The notes below the pieces were generated by a model that was given only the letters and a program-made list of their open reading frames with translations, did not search any database and was not told the origin of the DNA. Source: Georgenia soli (GTDB taxonomy: Bacteria > Actinomycetota > Actinomycetes > Actinomycetales > Actinomycetaceae). From it: a stretch of 64,000 nucleotides of DNA. Of the stretch, positions 1-8,801 are shown one piece after another (positions within the stretch are counted from its first letter, which is position 1; the number at the start of each line of letters is the position of its first letter). The stretch covers positions 3,844,001 to 3,908,000 of the forward strand of contig NZ_PDJI01000004.1 of assembly GCF_002563695.1 (NCBI RefSeq). Direction: 5' to 3'. The position numbers and the translations under genes were made by a program.

Positions 1-502
1 CGAGGCGGACCTCGCTCTGGCGGCCGCGGGAGTCCCAGGCGCCCGAACCGACGTCGATCCAGTGGCGCCCGTACCGGGCCTCGTCCGCCGCGTCGCGGTC
101 GTGGTCCTTCGAGGTCATCTGCGCGACCACAAGACCCGCGCCTTCCCGGGCGAGCACCAGGACGGGCCGGTCCTTGCCCTGCTGCGGGTCGTCGTCGTAG
201 GGCACCCACGTCCACACCACCTCACCGGGGTCCGGCTGGTCGTCGTGGCGCGGGGTGTAGTCGAGGTCCGGCAGGCCCAGGCGTGCGACGTCGTACTCCA
301 CCGTCTCGCGCGAGCTCGCCTCGACCTGCTGCTCACCTCTGGTGTCCCGGGGCGATGACGTCCCTCGCGGGCCGGCGTCGCGCCGTGGCCGCCGCGGCTG
401 GTCGTTCGAGGGGTCGTCGGTGCGGCGGCGCAGGTACTGCTGGGCGGCGCCCTCGGCCGCACGGCCGGCGACCCGCAGGGCGCGGCGGAAGAACGAGGTC
501 AT
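1..502 (-). CDS. PemK/MazF-like toxin-family protein, 3' end outside window
   Basis: About 167 codons are visible and the frame runs off the left edge. After an N-terminal extension of roughly 90 charged, proline-rich residues, the sequence enters a MazF/PemK-type beta-barrel: [13 protein letters not shown] followed by [12 protein letters not shown], the usual strand-loop-strand start of the family, and then a strand with MTSKDHD. Family members are ribonucleases that cut mRNA, normally paired with a small antitoxin. No antitoxin gene is visible on the upstream side, and the next gene upstream (668-1249) is a membrane protein. The ATG is at 500-502; a possible -10 (TAGCCT on the minus strand, 511-516) lies so close that a leaderless transcript is possible. 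The long N-terminal extension is not typical of MazF toxins and may mean a different role. Confidence 0.75.
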   Translation of the reverse strand, partial: MTSFFRRALRVAGRAAEGAAQQYLRRRTDDPSNDQPRRPRRDAGPRGTSSPRDTRGEQQVEASSRETVEYDVARLGLPDLDYTPRHDDQPDPGEVVWTWVPYDDDPQQGKDRPVLVLAREGAGLVVAQMTSKDHDRDAADEARYGRHWIDVGSGAWDSRGRQSEVRL

Positions 503-667
503 GGCGGCCAAGGCTACCGAGCCACGGCCGGAGCGCCTCCTGTCCCGCCGGTGCGCCGCCGGGAGGATGGTCGCGTGGCCGCGGGCCTCACCTCCCCTGT
601 GCCGCGGGGACCGTCCGGGGGGCGACGGTCGACGAGTGCGGTGCAGGGCGTCGGTCGGCGTGATCCG

Positions 668-1249
668 TCAGCCCACGACCAGGAGCACGGCCGTGACGAT
701 CGCGCCGAGGGTCCCCAGCGGGATCGCCGCCAGCGTGCCCAGCAGCGCCACGATCGTCACCCGAAGATCGTCGGCGAGGTAGGGCGCCCGGACCTTGCCG
801 CCCGCGGCGACCAGGGCGGCCCGCTGCGCGGCCTCGACGCGCGGGAGGAACCGCGCGGTACGGACGGCGCCCTCCGCCATCGCCGCGTTGAGCGTGTCCA
901 CCTCGTCCTGCAGCGCGTAGCGGGAGGGGTCCTGTCCGTGGGAGTCGACGACGACCACCTCGCTCCCGGTGGTCCCCACGACCGTGTGACGCAGGTGGAG
1001 ATCCTGAGTCTGCGTCTGGAGACGCGCGCGGCGGACGGCCAGCACGACCACGGGGACCGCGAGGACGAGAGCCAGCGCCAGCGGGATCCAGGAGGTCCAT
1101 GTCGTGCCGCGGGTGCCGAGCAGGAAGGCGAGGAGGGCGAAGATCCCGACCGCCCCGCCGGCGGCGGCGAGCAGGAGCCCTCCGGGACGGCGCGCCACGC
1201 GCACGAGCGTGGGAACCACCTGGTTGAGCATGTCGCCGGCCGCCGTCAT
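668..1249 (-). CDS. Small membrane protein of unknown function (193 aa)
   Basis: I do not recognise a family. The protein starts [10 protein letters not shown] and has two hydrophobic helices at about residues 28-47 and 52-72, a soluble alpha/beta stretch of about 90 residues, and a third hydrophobic helix at the extreme C-terminus ending LLVVG. The middle part contains [16 protein letters not shown] and a likely amphipathic segment around [21 protein letters not shown]. The ATG at 1247-1249 was chosen because it just precedes the first membrane helix and has a GAGG upstream; the frame stays open for another 85 codons upstream but that stretch is arginine/proline-rich and looks non-coding. 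It is divergent from lepA and lies upstream of the PemK-like gene on the same strand. Confidence 0.6.
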   Translation of the reverse strand: MTAAGDMLNQVVPTLVRVARRPGGLLLAAAGGAVGIFALLAFLLGTRGTTWTSWIPLALALVLAVPVVVLAVRRARLQTQTQDLHLRHTVVGTTGSEVVVVDSHGQDPSRYALQDEVDTLNAAMAEGAVRTARFLPRVEAAQRAALVAAGGKVRAPYLADDLRVTIVALLGTLAAIPLGTLGAIVTAVLLVVG

Positions 1250-1413
1250 GCGAAAAGCCTCGCACGACGGCGGAGCGGGTCGGCGAGGACTCATCCCTGG
1301 GCGAACATCGGGAACTTCCGTCGGCCGGGGGCTTTCCGGGGGGTTCCTTTTTGCTGGCGTGGGTTCTCCCACGCCGGTCCCGGGACACGAGGGCCCCCGG
1401 CGGAGGCGGCGGC

Positions 1414-1473
1414 GCCGTCGGGAGGCGGGAGGCGTCGTCGGGAGGCGGGCCGCGTCGTCGGGAGACGGGCCGC
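1414..1473. repeat. Three 20-bp tandem repeats upstream of lepA
   Basis: Units at 1414-1433, 1434-1453 and 1454-1473 share the pattern gYcgtcgggaggcgggNNgc. The second and third units differ at one base; the first is more diverged. They may be slippage products or protein-binding sites; nothing in the sequence decides between these. Confidence 0.75.
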
Positions 1474-1498
1474 TTGGTCGTATCGGGCGGCGCCGTGG

Positions 1499-1510
1499 GA
1501 CCATATGGTC
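1499..1510. promoter_or_regulatory. Perfect 12-bp palindrome, possible lepA promoter element
   Basis: GACCATATGGTC is self-complementary and contains TATGGT, a possible -10 hexamer, about 50 bp before the lepA start. No good -35 is seen at the usual distance. It could be an operator over the -10 or a chance palindrome. Confidence 0.35.
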
Positions 1511-1561
1511 TGGTCCAGTCCCGCGCGCCCACGCGCACCGTCCGTCTCCCGAGGTACTTGC

Positions 1562-3421
1562 GTGTCACCCATCCCCACCCCGGCGCAGGCCGCTCAGATC
1601 CGGCCGGCGGCGACCCCGCCCGCGCTGCTGCGGAACTTCTGCATCATCGCCCACATCGACCACGGCAAGTCGACGCTGGCGGACCGCATGCTGCAGCTGA
1701 CCGGGGTGGTGGACGACCGCGCGATGCGGGCGCAGTACCTCGACAGGATGGACATCGAGCGCGAGCGCGGCATCACGATCAAGTCCCAGGCGGTGCGCAT
1801 GCCGTGGGAGGTCGACGGGCAGGCCTACGCGCTCAACATGATCGACACCCCGGGCCACGTCGACTTCTCCTACGAGGTCAACCGCTCGCTCGCCGCCTGC
1901 GAGGGGGCGATCCTCCTGGTGGACGCGGCCCAGGGGATCGAGGCGCAGACCCTGGCCAACCTCTACATGGCCATGGAGAACGACCTCACGATCATCCCGG
2001 TGCTGAACAAGATCGACCTGCCCGCCGCCCAGCCGGAGCGGTACGCGGAGGAGCTGGCCAACCTCATCGGCGGCGACCCCGAGGACTGCCTGCGCGTCTC
2101 CGGCAAGACCGGGGCCGGCGTCGTCGAGCTGCTCGACCGCATCGTGCAGGAGGTCCCCGCGCCGGTCGGCGACGCCGACGCCCCGTCGCGGGCGATGATC
2201 TTCGACTCTGTCTACGACACCTACCGCGGCGTCGTGACGTACGTGCGCGTCATGGACGGCCAGCTGAGCCCCCGCGAGCGCATCCAGATGATGTCCACGC
2301 GCGCCACCCACGAGCTGCTGGAGATCGGCGTCATCTCGCCCGACCCGCTCCCCTCGGAGGGGCTCGGCGTCGGTGAGGTGGGCTACCTCATCACCGGCGT
2401 GAAGGACGTGCGCCAGTCCAAGGTCGGTGACACGGTCACCAACCAGACGAAGCCGGCGGCAGAGGCGCTGGGCGGCTACCGCGAGCCCAAGCCGATGGTG
2501 TTCTCCGGGCTGTACCCGGTGGACGGCTCCGACTACCCCGTGCTGCGCGACGCCCTCGACAAGCTCAAGCTCAACGACGCCGCCCTCGTCTACGAGCCGG
2601 AGACCTCGGTCGCGCTCGGCTTCGGTTTCCGCTGCGGCTTCCTCGGCCTGCTGCACCTGGAGATCGTCCGGGAGCGTCTGGAGCGCGAGTTCGACCTCTC
2701 GCTGATCTCGACGGCGCCCAACGTCTCCTACGACGTGGTCACCGAGGACGGCACCGAGGTCCACGTGACCAACCCGAGCGAGTTCCCGGAGGGGAAGATC
2801 TCCTCCATCCGCGAGCCCGTGGTGCGCTCGACGATCCTCGCCCCGAGCGAGTTCGTCGGCGCGATCATGGAGCTGTGCCAGGGGCGGCGCGGCACGCTCC
2901 TCGGGATGGACTACCTGTCGGAGACCCGGGTCGAGCTGCGGTACACGCTGCCGCTGCAGGAGATCGTCGGTGACTTCTTCGACCAGCTGAAGTCGAAGAC
3001 GCGCGGCTACGCCTCGCTCGACTACGAGCCCTCCGGCGACCAGGAGGCCGACCTCGTCAAGGTCGACATCCTGCTCAACCACGAGCACGTCGACGCGTTC
3101 TCCGCGATCGTGCACCGGGACAAGGCGTACGCCTACGGCGTGACGATGGCCGGCAAGCTCAAGGAGCTCATCCCGCGCCAGCAGTTCGAGGTGCCGATCC
3201 AGGCGGCCATCGGTTCGCGCGTGATCGCCCGGGAGACGATCCGCGCGCTGCGCAAGGACATGCTCGCCAAGTGCTACGGCGGTGACATCAGCCGCAAGCG
3301 CAAGCTCCTCGAGAAGCAGAAGGAGGGCAAGAAGCGCATGAAGAACATCGGCCGGGTCGAGGTCCCGCAGGAGGCCTTCATCGCCGCGCTGACCTCCGAC
3401 GCGCCGACCGGCAAGAAGTAG
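1562..3421 (+). CDS. lepA: Elongation factor 4 (LepA), ribosome back-translocase GTPase
   Basis: A 619-residue translational GTPase of the usual LepA length. The G domain begins [21 protein letters not shown] (P-loop), with the switch I threonine in [11 protein letters not shown], the G3 motif DTPGHVDF and the G4 motif NKIDLP. EF-Tu domain 2, EF-G domains III and V and the LepA-specific C-terminal domain ([15 protein letters not shown]) follow. LepA acts on stalled or mispositioned elongating ribosomes and in ribosome biogenesis. GTG at 1562 was chosen because GAGG lies 7 nt upstream and the protein then starts about 25 residues before the G domain. The stop overlaps the next start (TAGTG). 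Confidence 0.97.
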   Translation: MSPIPTPAQAAQIRPAATPPALLRNFCIIAHIDHGKSTLADRMLQLTGVVDDRAMRAQYLDRMDIERERGITIKSQAVRMPWEVDGQAYALNMIDTPGHVDFSYEVNRSLAACEGAILLVDAAQGIEAQTLANLYMAMENDLTIIPVLNKIDLPAAQPERYAEELANLIGGDPEDCLRVSGKTGAGVVELLDRIVQEVPAPVGDADAPSRAMIFDSVYDTYRGVVTYVRVMDGQLSPRERIQMMSTRATHELLEIGVISPDPLPSEGLGVGEVGYLITGVKDVRQSKVGDTVTNQTKPAAEALGGYREPKPMVFSGLYPVDGSDYPVLRDALDKLKLNDAALVYEPETSVALGFGFRCGFLGLLHLEIVRERLEREFDLSLISTAPNVSYDVVTEDGTEVHVTNPSEFPEGKISSIREPVVRSTILAPSEFVGAIMELCQGRRGTLLGMDYLSETRVELRYTLPLQEIVGDFFDQLKSKTRGYASLDYEPSGDQEADLVKVDILLNHEHVDAFSAIVHRDKAYAYGVTMAGKLKELIPRQQFEVPIQAAIGSRVIARETIRALRKDMLAKCYGGDISRKRKLLEKQKEGKKRMKNIGRVEVPQEAFIAALTSDAPTGKK

Positions 3422-4092
3422 TGGGCCAGGGGGACGTCGGCACGGTCACGCACGTGTGCCGGGTGGCGCAGCTGCGCCCGGACCGCGGCACCGTCGGCGT
3501 GACGGCCATCGACAAGAGGCCGGTCGACGGACCGGTGCGGGTCGGCCGCTACGGCCTGCGTGGTGACGTGCAGGCCGACCGCAAGGACCACGGCGGGCTC
3601 GAGAAGGCCGTGTACGCCTACGACCAGGCCGAGGCCGACCACTGGGCCGGTGAGCTTGGCGAGGACGTGCCCGCCGGCCGGTTCGGCGAGAACCTGCGGG
3701 TGTCCGGGCTGCGCGTGGACGACGCGGAGATCGGTGAGCGCTGGCGCATCGGCGAGAGCCTCGAGCTCGAGGTGACCGGCCCGCGCACCCCGTGCGCGAC
3801 GTTCGGGCGCTGGCTCGGTCAGGACGGGTGGGTCCGCCGCTTCACCGGGCGCGGCAGACCGGGCGCCTACCTCAGCGTCCTCACTCCCGGGGAGGTGTGC
3901 GCCGGCGACTCCATCACCGTGACGCACCGGCCTGGCCACGGCATCACGGTGGCCGGCTGGTTCGCCCGGCCCTCTGCCGGAGACGCTCGCACGCTGCTTG
4001 AGGCGGAGGCCGACGGCGCGACCGTGCTCGCCCGATACCTGCGCGAGCACGTCCTGCGGGCCGCCTCCCGGGCGGCCGTGCCGGCGCCCTGA
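3421..4092 (+). CDS. MOSC domain protein, YiiM-like
   Basis: This 223-residue MOSC (molybdenum cofactor sulfurase C-terminal) domain protein overlaps the lepA stop by one base, so the two are probably cotranscribed. Typical features are YGLRGDVQADRKDHGG with the basic loop, FGENLRVSGLRVDDAEIG, and the conserved cysteine in PRTPCATFGRW, which in this family is thought to carry sulfur or bind a metal. A C-terminal helical extension (residues about 175-223) follows. Relatives such as YiiM handle N-hydroxylated compounds with molybdenum cofactor; the substrate here is unknown. The start is a GTG with no strong Shine-Dalgarno site, consistent with translational coupling. Confidence 0.88.
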   Translation: MGQGDVGTVTHVCRVAQLRPDRGTVGVTAIDKRPVDGPVRVGRYGLRGDVQADRKDHGGLEKAVYAYDQAEADHWAGELGEDVPAGRFGENLRVSGLRVDDAEIGERWRIGESLELEVTGPRTPCATFGRWLGQDGWVRRFTGRGRPGAYLSVLTPGEVCAGDSITVTHRPGHGITVAGWFARPSAGDARTLLEAEADGATVLARYLREHVLRAASRAAVPAP

Positions 4093-4297
4093 CGCGCCCT
4101 TCCGGCTTTCCCGTTCTCAACGAGCGCTGACCCCTTCTTCCCGCGCTCCCCGTTCCCGCGCGCTGACTGCTTTCCGCTCGTCCGGTGAGCATTCCAATGC
4201 TGCCTTCGTCCGGTGTGCCCGAACGGTTGCACCGCTCTGACCTGCGGCGATGTGAGCGCCGGGTCCAATGTCGTAGGTCACCTCTAGTGTTGTACGC

Positions 4298-5941
4298 ATG
4301 TTCGAGGGAGACGGCGAGACGGAGGCTCCGGGGGCGTGGCGGCACGGGCCGGCGCCGGTGTCCGTGGAGGTGCGGCAGGCCGGCAGCACGGTGTCACTCC
4401 TGCCCCGGGTGTCGTTCGGTGCGATGGAGCGAGAGGCCGCGGCGGGCTCTGCGATGCCGGGCGGGCCTTCCGCGGCGCTGGCGGCGGCGGTCGAGATGGT
4501 GCGGGTGGCGCAGTCGTTGCCGTGGTGGGACGAGGCGCCGGGGCTCTCGGCCAGGGCTCCGGAGGACCCGTGGGTGGCCTCAGCGGCGGTGGCGGCAGAG
4601 TCGGCGCTGACCTCACCGGCGGCCCGCGCGCTGGAGACGGCTCGCCCGGGTCCGGCCCTGGCTGCCAAGCTCGCCGGATCCTCGGTGGCGGACGCGGACG
4701 ACGCGGCGGTCGTCGAGATGGTCGCCGGCTGGGAGCGGGTGGCAGCCTGGGCAGCGGCACAGCAGGCGCGGGCGCTGTCCGAGCTGGCGGCCCGACGTCG
4801 ACGCCCGCGTAACGGTGTGTTCACGTCCCGGGGAGCGGTGGTGGAGGTCGAGGCCCGGCTGGGCACCACGCTGCACGCCGCAGAGCGCAAGGTGGCGCTG
4901 GCGGCCGCGCTGGAGGAGTTGCCCGTGGTGGCGGACGCCCTGGCGGCCGGGCGGGTCGACGTACGGAAGGCGGACGTCCTGTGCTTCGAGGAGCCGGGAC
5001 TGACGGCGGACGAGCGGCGGGGCGTACTGGCTGACCTCGTGCCGGAGGCGGAGTGGCTGACGGTGCCGCAACTGCGCGAGCGGATGCGCCGCGCCGCGCA
5101 GCGGGCGGGTGTGGCGGCCGCGCGGCGCCGGCACGTGCGGGAGCATGCGGGGCGCCGCGTCGTGGTCGAGGCAGCCGGAGAGTCGATGTCATGGGTCAGT
5201 GCGTACCTGCGGGCCGACCACGCCGAGGCGGTGCGCGCGGTCGTCGACGCCCTGGCCGACGGCTCCAAGGCCCCGGGGGAGACCCGCACGCTGGACCAGC
5301 GCCGGGCCGACGCGTTCGCGGACGTGTTCACCACGATGCTCGAGCGCGGCACCGGCCCGGCCGGGAGCCCGCTGCCACGTCGGCACGGTCAGCGGGCACA
5401 CGTCCAGGTCACGGTGGCGTCGGGAACGTTGCTGGGGCTGGACGAGGAGCCGGCGGTGCTCGGCGGGTACGGCCCGATCCCGGCCTGGCTGGCCCGGGAG
5501 ATCGCGCAAGACGGCACCTGGCGGGCGTTGTTCACCGATGCCGGCACGGGAGAGTTCGTGGCGCTGGGCACCAAGGCGTACCGGCCGGGGGCGGAGCTGA
5601 CGCGCACGGTGATGGCCCGGGACGTCACGTGCACGTTCCCGGGCTGCCGGATGCCGGCCCCGCGGTGCGAGATCGACCACATTCCCGGTTATGACGCGGC
5701 ACTGGCCGAGGTGGTGGTCCAGACCCGGCTGGAGGACCTGCACACCGCGTGCCACACCCATCATGACGGCAAGTCTCACGGCATCTGGAAGGTGTTCCGG
5801 GATCCCGGCACCGGGGTGACGACGTGGAAGGCGCTGACCGGCCACACCTACAGACGCCCGCCGGTGCGACCACCCGGACCTCCTCCCGACCCCGGGCCCG
5901 CGCCACCAGTGCCGCCGGACGACGAGCCACCACCATTCTGA
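4298..5941 (+). CDS. DUF222 / REP13E12-type HNH endonuclease-like protein
   Basis: A 547-residue protein with an alanine-rich N-terminal DUF222 helical region (about residues 60-370) and a C-terminal HNH nuclease motif: CTFPGCRMPAPRCEIDHI, then LHTACHTHHDGKSHG, giving the Cys-x4-Cys zinc pair, the DH of the active site and the final H-x3-H. It ends in a proline-rich tail (PPGPPPDPGPAPPVP). Such genes occur in many copies in actinobacterial genomes and are linked to 13E12 repeats in mycobacteria, but their function is unclear. It stands alone, flanked by 205 bp of somewhat lower-GC sequence upstream. A possible -10, TAGTGT at 4285-4290, lies only 7 nt before the ATG, so the gene may be leaderless. 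Confidence 0.9.
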   Translation: MFEGDGETEAPGAWRHGPAPVSVEVRQAGSTVSLLPRVSFGAMEREAAAGSAMPGGPSAALAAAVEMVRVAQSLPWWDEAPGLSARAPEDPWVASAAVAAESALTSPAARALETARPGPALAAKLAGSSVADADDAAVVEMVAGWERVAAWAAAQQARALSELAARRRRPRNGVFTSRGAVVEVEARLGTTLHAAERKVALAAALEELPVVADALAAGRVDVRKADVLCFEEPGLTADERRGVLADLVPEAEWLTVPQLRERMRRAAQRAGVAAARRRHVREHAGRRVVVEAAGESMSWVSAYLRADHAEAVRAVVDALADGSKAPGETRTLDQRRADAFADVFTTMLERGTGPAGSPLPRRHGQRAHVQVTVASGTLLGLDEEPAVLGGYGPIPAWLAREIAQDGTWRALFTDAGTGEFVALGTKAYRPGAELTRTVMARDVTCTFPGCRMPAPRCEIDHIPGYDAALAEVVVQTRLEDLHTACHTHHDGKSHGIWKVFRDPGTGVTTWKALTGHTYRRPPVRPPGPPPDPGPAPPVPPDDEPPPF

Positions 5942-5957
5942 CCGGCACACCTGCCGG
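5942..5957 (+). terminator. Short hairpin right after the HNH gene
   Basis: CCGGCA (5942-5947) pairs with TGCCGG (5952-5957) around a 4-base loop, immediately after the stop codon. The stem is only 6 bp and no T tract follows, so termination is a weak inference. Confidence 0.3.
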
Positions 5958-6066
5958 GGCCTCTGGGCGGGATGCGCCGCCGTGCCTCCCGTCGGACGTC
6001 CCGGGCGGGTGCGGCGACGATGGGGCGTGCGAACGCCTGCCCTCTCGGTGGGTGATCATTGAAGCC

Positions 6067-7347
6067 ATGCCCCCTGCTCTGCCTGACGGTGAGACGCCGC
6101 CCGACGACGGCGCCCTGCCTCTGTCCAGCGCGCGCGGTGCGGTCGATCGTGACCTCGGCGTCTACCTCCACGTGCCCTTCTGCCGCGTCCGTTGCGGCTA
6201 CTGCGACTTCAACACCTACACCAACGCAGAGCTGGGCGGCGGCGCGAGCGCCTCGAGCTACGCCAGCACCGCCCTCCGCGAGATCGAGCTGGCCGGCCGC
6301 GTGCTCGCCGACCCGGCGCTCACGGACGCCGGTCTGCCCTCGCGTCCGGTCTCGACCGTCTTCGTCGGCGGCGGCACGCCCACCATGCTGCCCGTCGCGG
6401 ACCTCGCGACGATGCTCGGCACCGTCCGGGACACCTGGGGGCTCGCGCCGGGGGCCGAGGTGACGACGGAGGCCAACCCCGACTCCGTCGACGCCGCCGC
6501 ACTCGACGCGCTCGCGGCCGCCGGCTTCACCCGGGTCTCCTTCGGGATGCAGTCGGCCGTGCCGTCGGTCCTCCGCACTCTGGACCGCACGCACGACCCC
6601 GAGCGTCTCCCCGACGTGGTCCGGTGGGCGCGGGAGGCGGGCCTCGAGGTGTCCGTGGACCTCATCTACGGCACTCCGGGGGAGAGCCTGGACGACTGGC
6701 GCACGAGCCTCGACGCCGCCGTCGCGCTCGAGGCGGACCACGTCTCGGCCTACGCCCTGGTGGTCGAGCCGGGGACCAAGATGGGGGCCCAGGTCCGCCG
6801 GGGCGAGCTTCCGCTCCCCGACGACGACGACGCTGCCAACAAGTACGAGCTGGCCGACGAGGTGCTCTCGCGTGCGGGATTCCGCTGGTACGAGGTCAGC
6901 AACTTCGCCAGGAGGGACCCGTCCGACGAGCCGGGGCGACCGCCCCGCCATGCGAGCCGCCACAACCTCTCGTACTGGCGCGACCAGGACTGGTGGGGCA
7001 TCGGCCCCGGCGCTCACAGCCACGTGGGTGACACTCGGTGGTGGAACGTCAAGCACCCGCGCACCTACGCGTTCCGCCTTGAGCAGGGCCTGAGTCCCGC
7101 CGCCGGCAGGGAGATCCTCGACGGTCCGACCCGCGAGCTCGAGAGGGTGATGCTCGGCGTCCGCCTCGCGGACGGCCTCGAGCTCGAGCCGGGCACGGGA
7201 CGGGTGCCCGAACGGCTCCGCGGCGCGGTCGCCGACCTGCTGCGCGAAGGGCTCGTCGAGTTCGGGCCGGCACGGCAGGGACGGGTGCAGCTGACTCTCC
7301 GTGGCCGTCTGCTCGCCGACGCCGTGGTGCGGGCGCTGACCGACTGA
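6067..7347 (+). CDS. hemW: HemW-like radical SAM heme chaperone
   Basis: A 426-residue radical SAM protein of the coproporphyrinogen-dehydrogenase-like group. The cluster motif is CRVRCGYC (Cys39, Cys43, Cys46) followed by DFNTYT, and the SAM-binding GGGTPTML segment follows. HemW proteins bind heme and pass it to respiratory enzymes; they lack the extra N-terminal cysteine of true HemN, and none is seen here. A C-terminal HemN-type helical domain carries WWGIGPGAHSHV. ATG 6067 was chosen because the extension upstream of it has no similarity to the family and overlaps the end of the HNH gene in another frame. It is probably monocistronic. Confidence 0.9.
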   Translation: MPPALPDGETPPDDGALPLSSARGAVDRDLGVYLHVPFCRVRCGYCDFNTYTNAELGGGASASSYASTALREIELAGRVLADPALTDAGLPSRPVSTVFVGGGTPTMLPVADLATMLGTVRDTWGLAPGAEVTTEANPDSVDAAALDALAAAGFTRVSFGMQSAVPSVLRTLDRTHDPERLPDVVRWAREAGLEVSVDLIYGTPGESLDDWRTSLDAAVALEADHVSAYALVVEPGTKMGAQVRRGELPLPDDDDAANKYELADEVLSRAGFRWYEVSNFARRDPSDEPGRPPRHASRHNLSYWRDQDWWGIGPGAHSHVGDTRWWNVKHPRTYAFRLEQGLSPAAGREILDGPTRELERVMLGVRLADGLELEPGTGRVPERLRGAVADLLREGLVEFGPARQGRVQLTLRGRLLADAVVRALTD

Positions 7348-7476
7348 GGGACTTGCGTGGAGCAGGCCCGCCCGACGTTCGACCGTCGAATCCGTTGACG
7401 TAGCCCGGCGACCGCGGTTGTGTAGGTACCGCCGGTCCATGGCAGCGTCGCCCGCGACCGGGGAGGGAGCGCTCCC

Positions 7477-8685
7477 ATGACCCAGAGCCCGCCTCCGGAG
7501 CGCCCCGAGGGCCCCCGGAGTTCCAATCCGTCCGACGAGCACCATGACGCCCAGGGGCAGCCCTCAGCTGACCACGGCCAACCGCCGCCCGCCTACGGTC
7601 AGCCGCAGCAGGGCTACGGCCAGCAGCCGAGCCAGGGGCACACGGCGGCCTACGGCCAGCCGTCGCAGCCGGGGTACGGCCAGCAGCCCCCGCCCGGTTA
7701 CGGCCAGCAGCAGCCGCCCGGTTACGGCCAGCAGCAGGGTTACGGCCAGCAGCCGCCCACCTACGGCCAGCCGCAGCAGGGCTACGGCCAGCAGCCGAGC
7801 CAGGGGCACACGGCGAGCTACGGCCAGCCGTCGCAGCCGGGGTACGGCCAGCAGCCCCCGCGCGGTTACGGCCAGCAGCAGCCGCCCGGTTACGGCCAGC
7901 AGCAGCCGCCCGGTTACGGCCAGCCGCAGCAGGGTTACGGCCAGCAGCCCCCGCCCGCCTACGGCTACGGCGGACCACCGGCGGCGCCCCCGGTCCAGCA
8001 GACGTACGCCAAGCGCACCGTGTCGGTCGGGGAGGCGTTCCGCTACGCCTGGCAGGGCTTCAAGGCCAACGCCGGGCCGTGGATCGTGGCCGCTCTGGTG
8101 CTCCTCGTGGTGAGCGGGATCGGCTCGAGCATCGAACAGACGATCCGCAACCAGAACCTCGACGCGAACCGGCTCAACCCGACCGCGACCTTCGCCTTCG
8201 ACCCGGCCGCGACGGCGGTCAACCTGATCTTCACGGTGATCAACTTCGCGATCACCACCGGTCTGGTCTCGGCCGCTCTCCAGACGGTCGACGGTCGAAG
8301 ACTGGCCTTCGGCGACTTCTTCCGCGTGCCGAACTTCGCCCAGGCCCTCCTCGCCGCGGTGATCATGGCGATCCTCACGGTGGTGGGATTCATCTTGCTG
8401 ATCATCCCGGGCCTGGTCGTGCTCGTCCTCGGCATGTTCTACCTGCAGTTCGCGATCGACCGCCGGCTGCAGGCGATCGACGCGATCAAGGCGAGCTTCC
8501 GCCTGGTGGTCGACAACCTCGGCGTCGCACTCGTGCTGATCCTCGCGTCGCTCGGGGTGCTCATCCTCGGGGCGATCGCTCTCGGGGTCGGGCTGCTCGT
8601 GGCCATCCCGATGGTCGGGATCGCCACCGTGTTCGTGTACCGGCGGCTCACCGACGGGCCGGTGATGGTTCCCGGCAGCGCCTGA
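7477..8685 (+). CDS. Membrane protein with GYGQQ/P repeat head (402 aa)
   Basis: Residues about 30-170 are low-complexity Q/P/G/Y sequence built on GYGQQ and PPGYGQQ units, without cysteine or aromatic residues other than tyrosine. The C-terminal 225 residues form an integral membrane domain with a [15 protein letters not shown] entry helix and about five hydrophobic segments (about residues 205-225, 250-275, 295-330, 350-380). Similar membrane proteins with Pro/Gln/Gly-rich cytoplasmic heads are common in actinobacteria and have no known role. The ATG is preceded by GGGAGG. The repeat head contains a 168-bp segmental duplication (separate entry). A TTGACG at 7395-7400 may be part of the promoter, but no well-spaced -10 is clear. 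Confidence 0.85.
   Translation: MTQSPPPERPEGPRSSNPSDEHHDAQGQPSADHGQPPPAYGQPQQGYGQQPSQGHTAAYGQPSQPGYGQQPPPGYGQQQPPGYGQQQGYGQQPPTYGQPQQGYGQQPSQGHTASYGQPSQPGYGQQPPRGYGQQQPPGYGQQQPPGYGQPQQGYGQQPPPAYGYGGPPAAPPVQQTYAKRTVSVGEAFRYAWQGFKANAGPWIVAALVLLVVSGIGSSIEQTIRNQNLDANRLNPTATFAFDPAATAVNLIFTVINFAITTGLVSAALQTVDGRRLAFGDFFRVPNFAQALLAAVIMAILTVVGFILLIIPGLVVLVLGMFYLQFAIDRRLQAIDAIKASFRLVVDNLGVALVLILASLGVLILGAIALGVGLLVAIPMVGIATVFVYRRLTDGPVMVPGSA
7594..7960 (+). repeat. GYGQQ-coding repeats with a 168-bp segmental duplication
   Basis: Many units coding (P)GYGQQ or YGQPQQ lie in tandem. A longer block starting at 7594 recurs at 7762 with very few changes ([19 protein letters not shown] against [19 protein letters not shown]), showing a recent 168-bp duplication inside the gene. 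Confidence 0.85.
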
Positions 8686-8690
8686 GCGAA

Positions 8691-8801
8691 CGGTGCCGCG
8701 ATCGTGACGGTCGGGGTCAGTCGTGCACGGTGCCGCGATCGTGACGGTCGGGTTCAGTCGTGCACGGTGCCGCGATCGTGACGGTCGGGTTCAGCCGTGC
8801 T
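8691..8801. repeat. Three 37-bp tandem repeats between convergent genes
   Basis: Units begin at 8691, 8728 and 8765; each starts cggtgccgcgatcgtgacgg. The first two are almost identical, and the third runs into the end of the leftward DUF3097 gene so that its TCA (8791-8793) is that gene's stop codon. Each unit contains the self-complementary cgatcg and most contain gtgcac. No strong hairpin is seen. Confidence 0.85.

Larger units (their letters stand above)
1250..1561. other. Gene-free divergent intergenic region before lepA
   Basis: These 312 bases separate the leftward membrane-protein gene from lepA. I see no coding sequence with a plausible start. The region holds three 20-bp tandem repeats (1414-1473) and a 12-bp palindrome (1499-1510), and ends with a Shine-Dalgarno GAGG at 1551-1554 for lepA. 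Actinobacterial lepA genes often lie near rpsT; no S20 gene is present here. Confidence 0.7.

Noticed and set aside
1250..1561. Possible small ribosomal protein S20 gene next to lepA
   Set aside because: No lysine-rich frame of suitable length on either strand.
4298..5941. Transposase or homing element
   Set aside because: The HNH/DUF222 gene has no inverted repeats, target duplication or interrupted gene around it, so a mobile-element call is not supported.
8691..8801. Possible CRISPR-like array
   Set aside because: Units abut with no spacers and number only three; they are simple tandem repeats.
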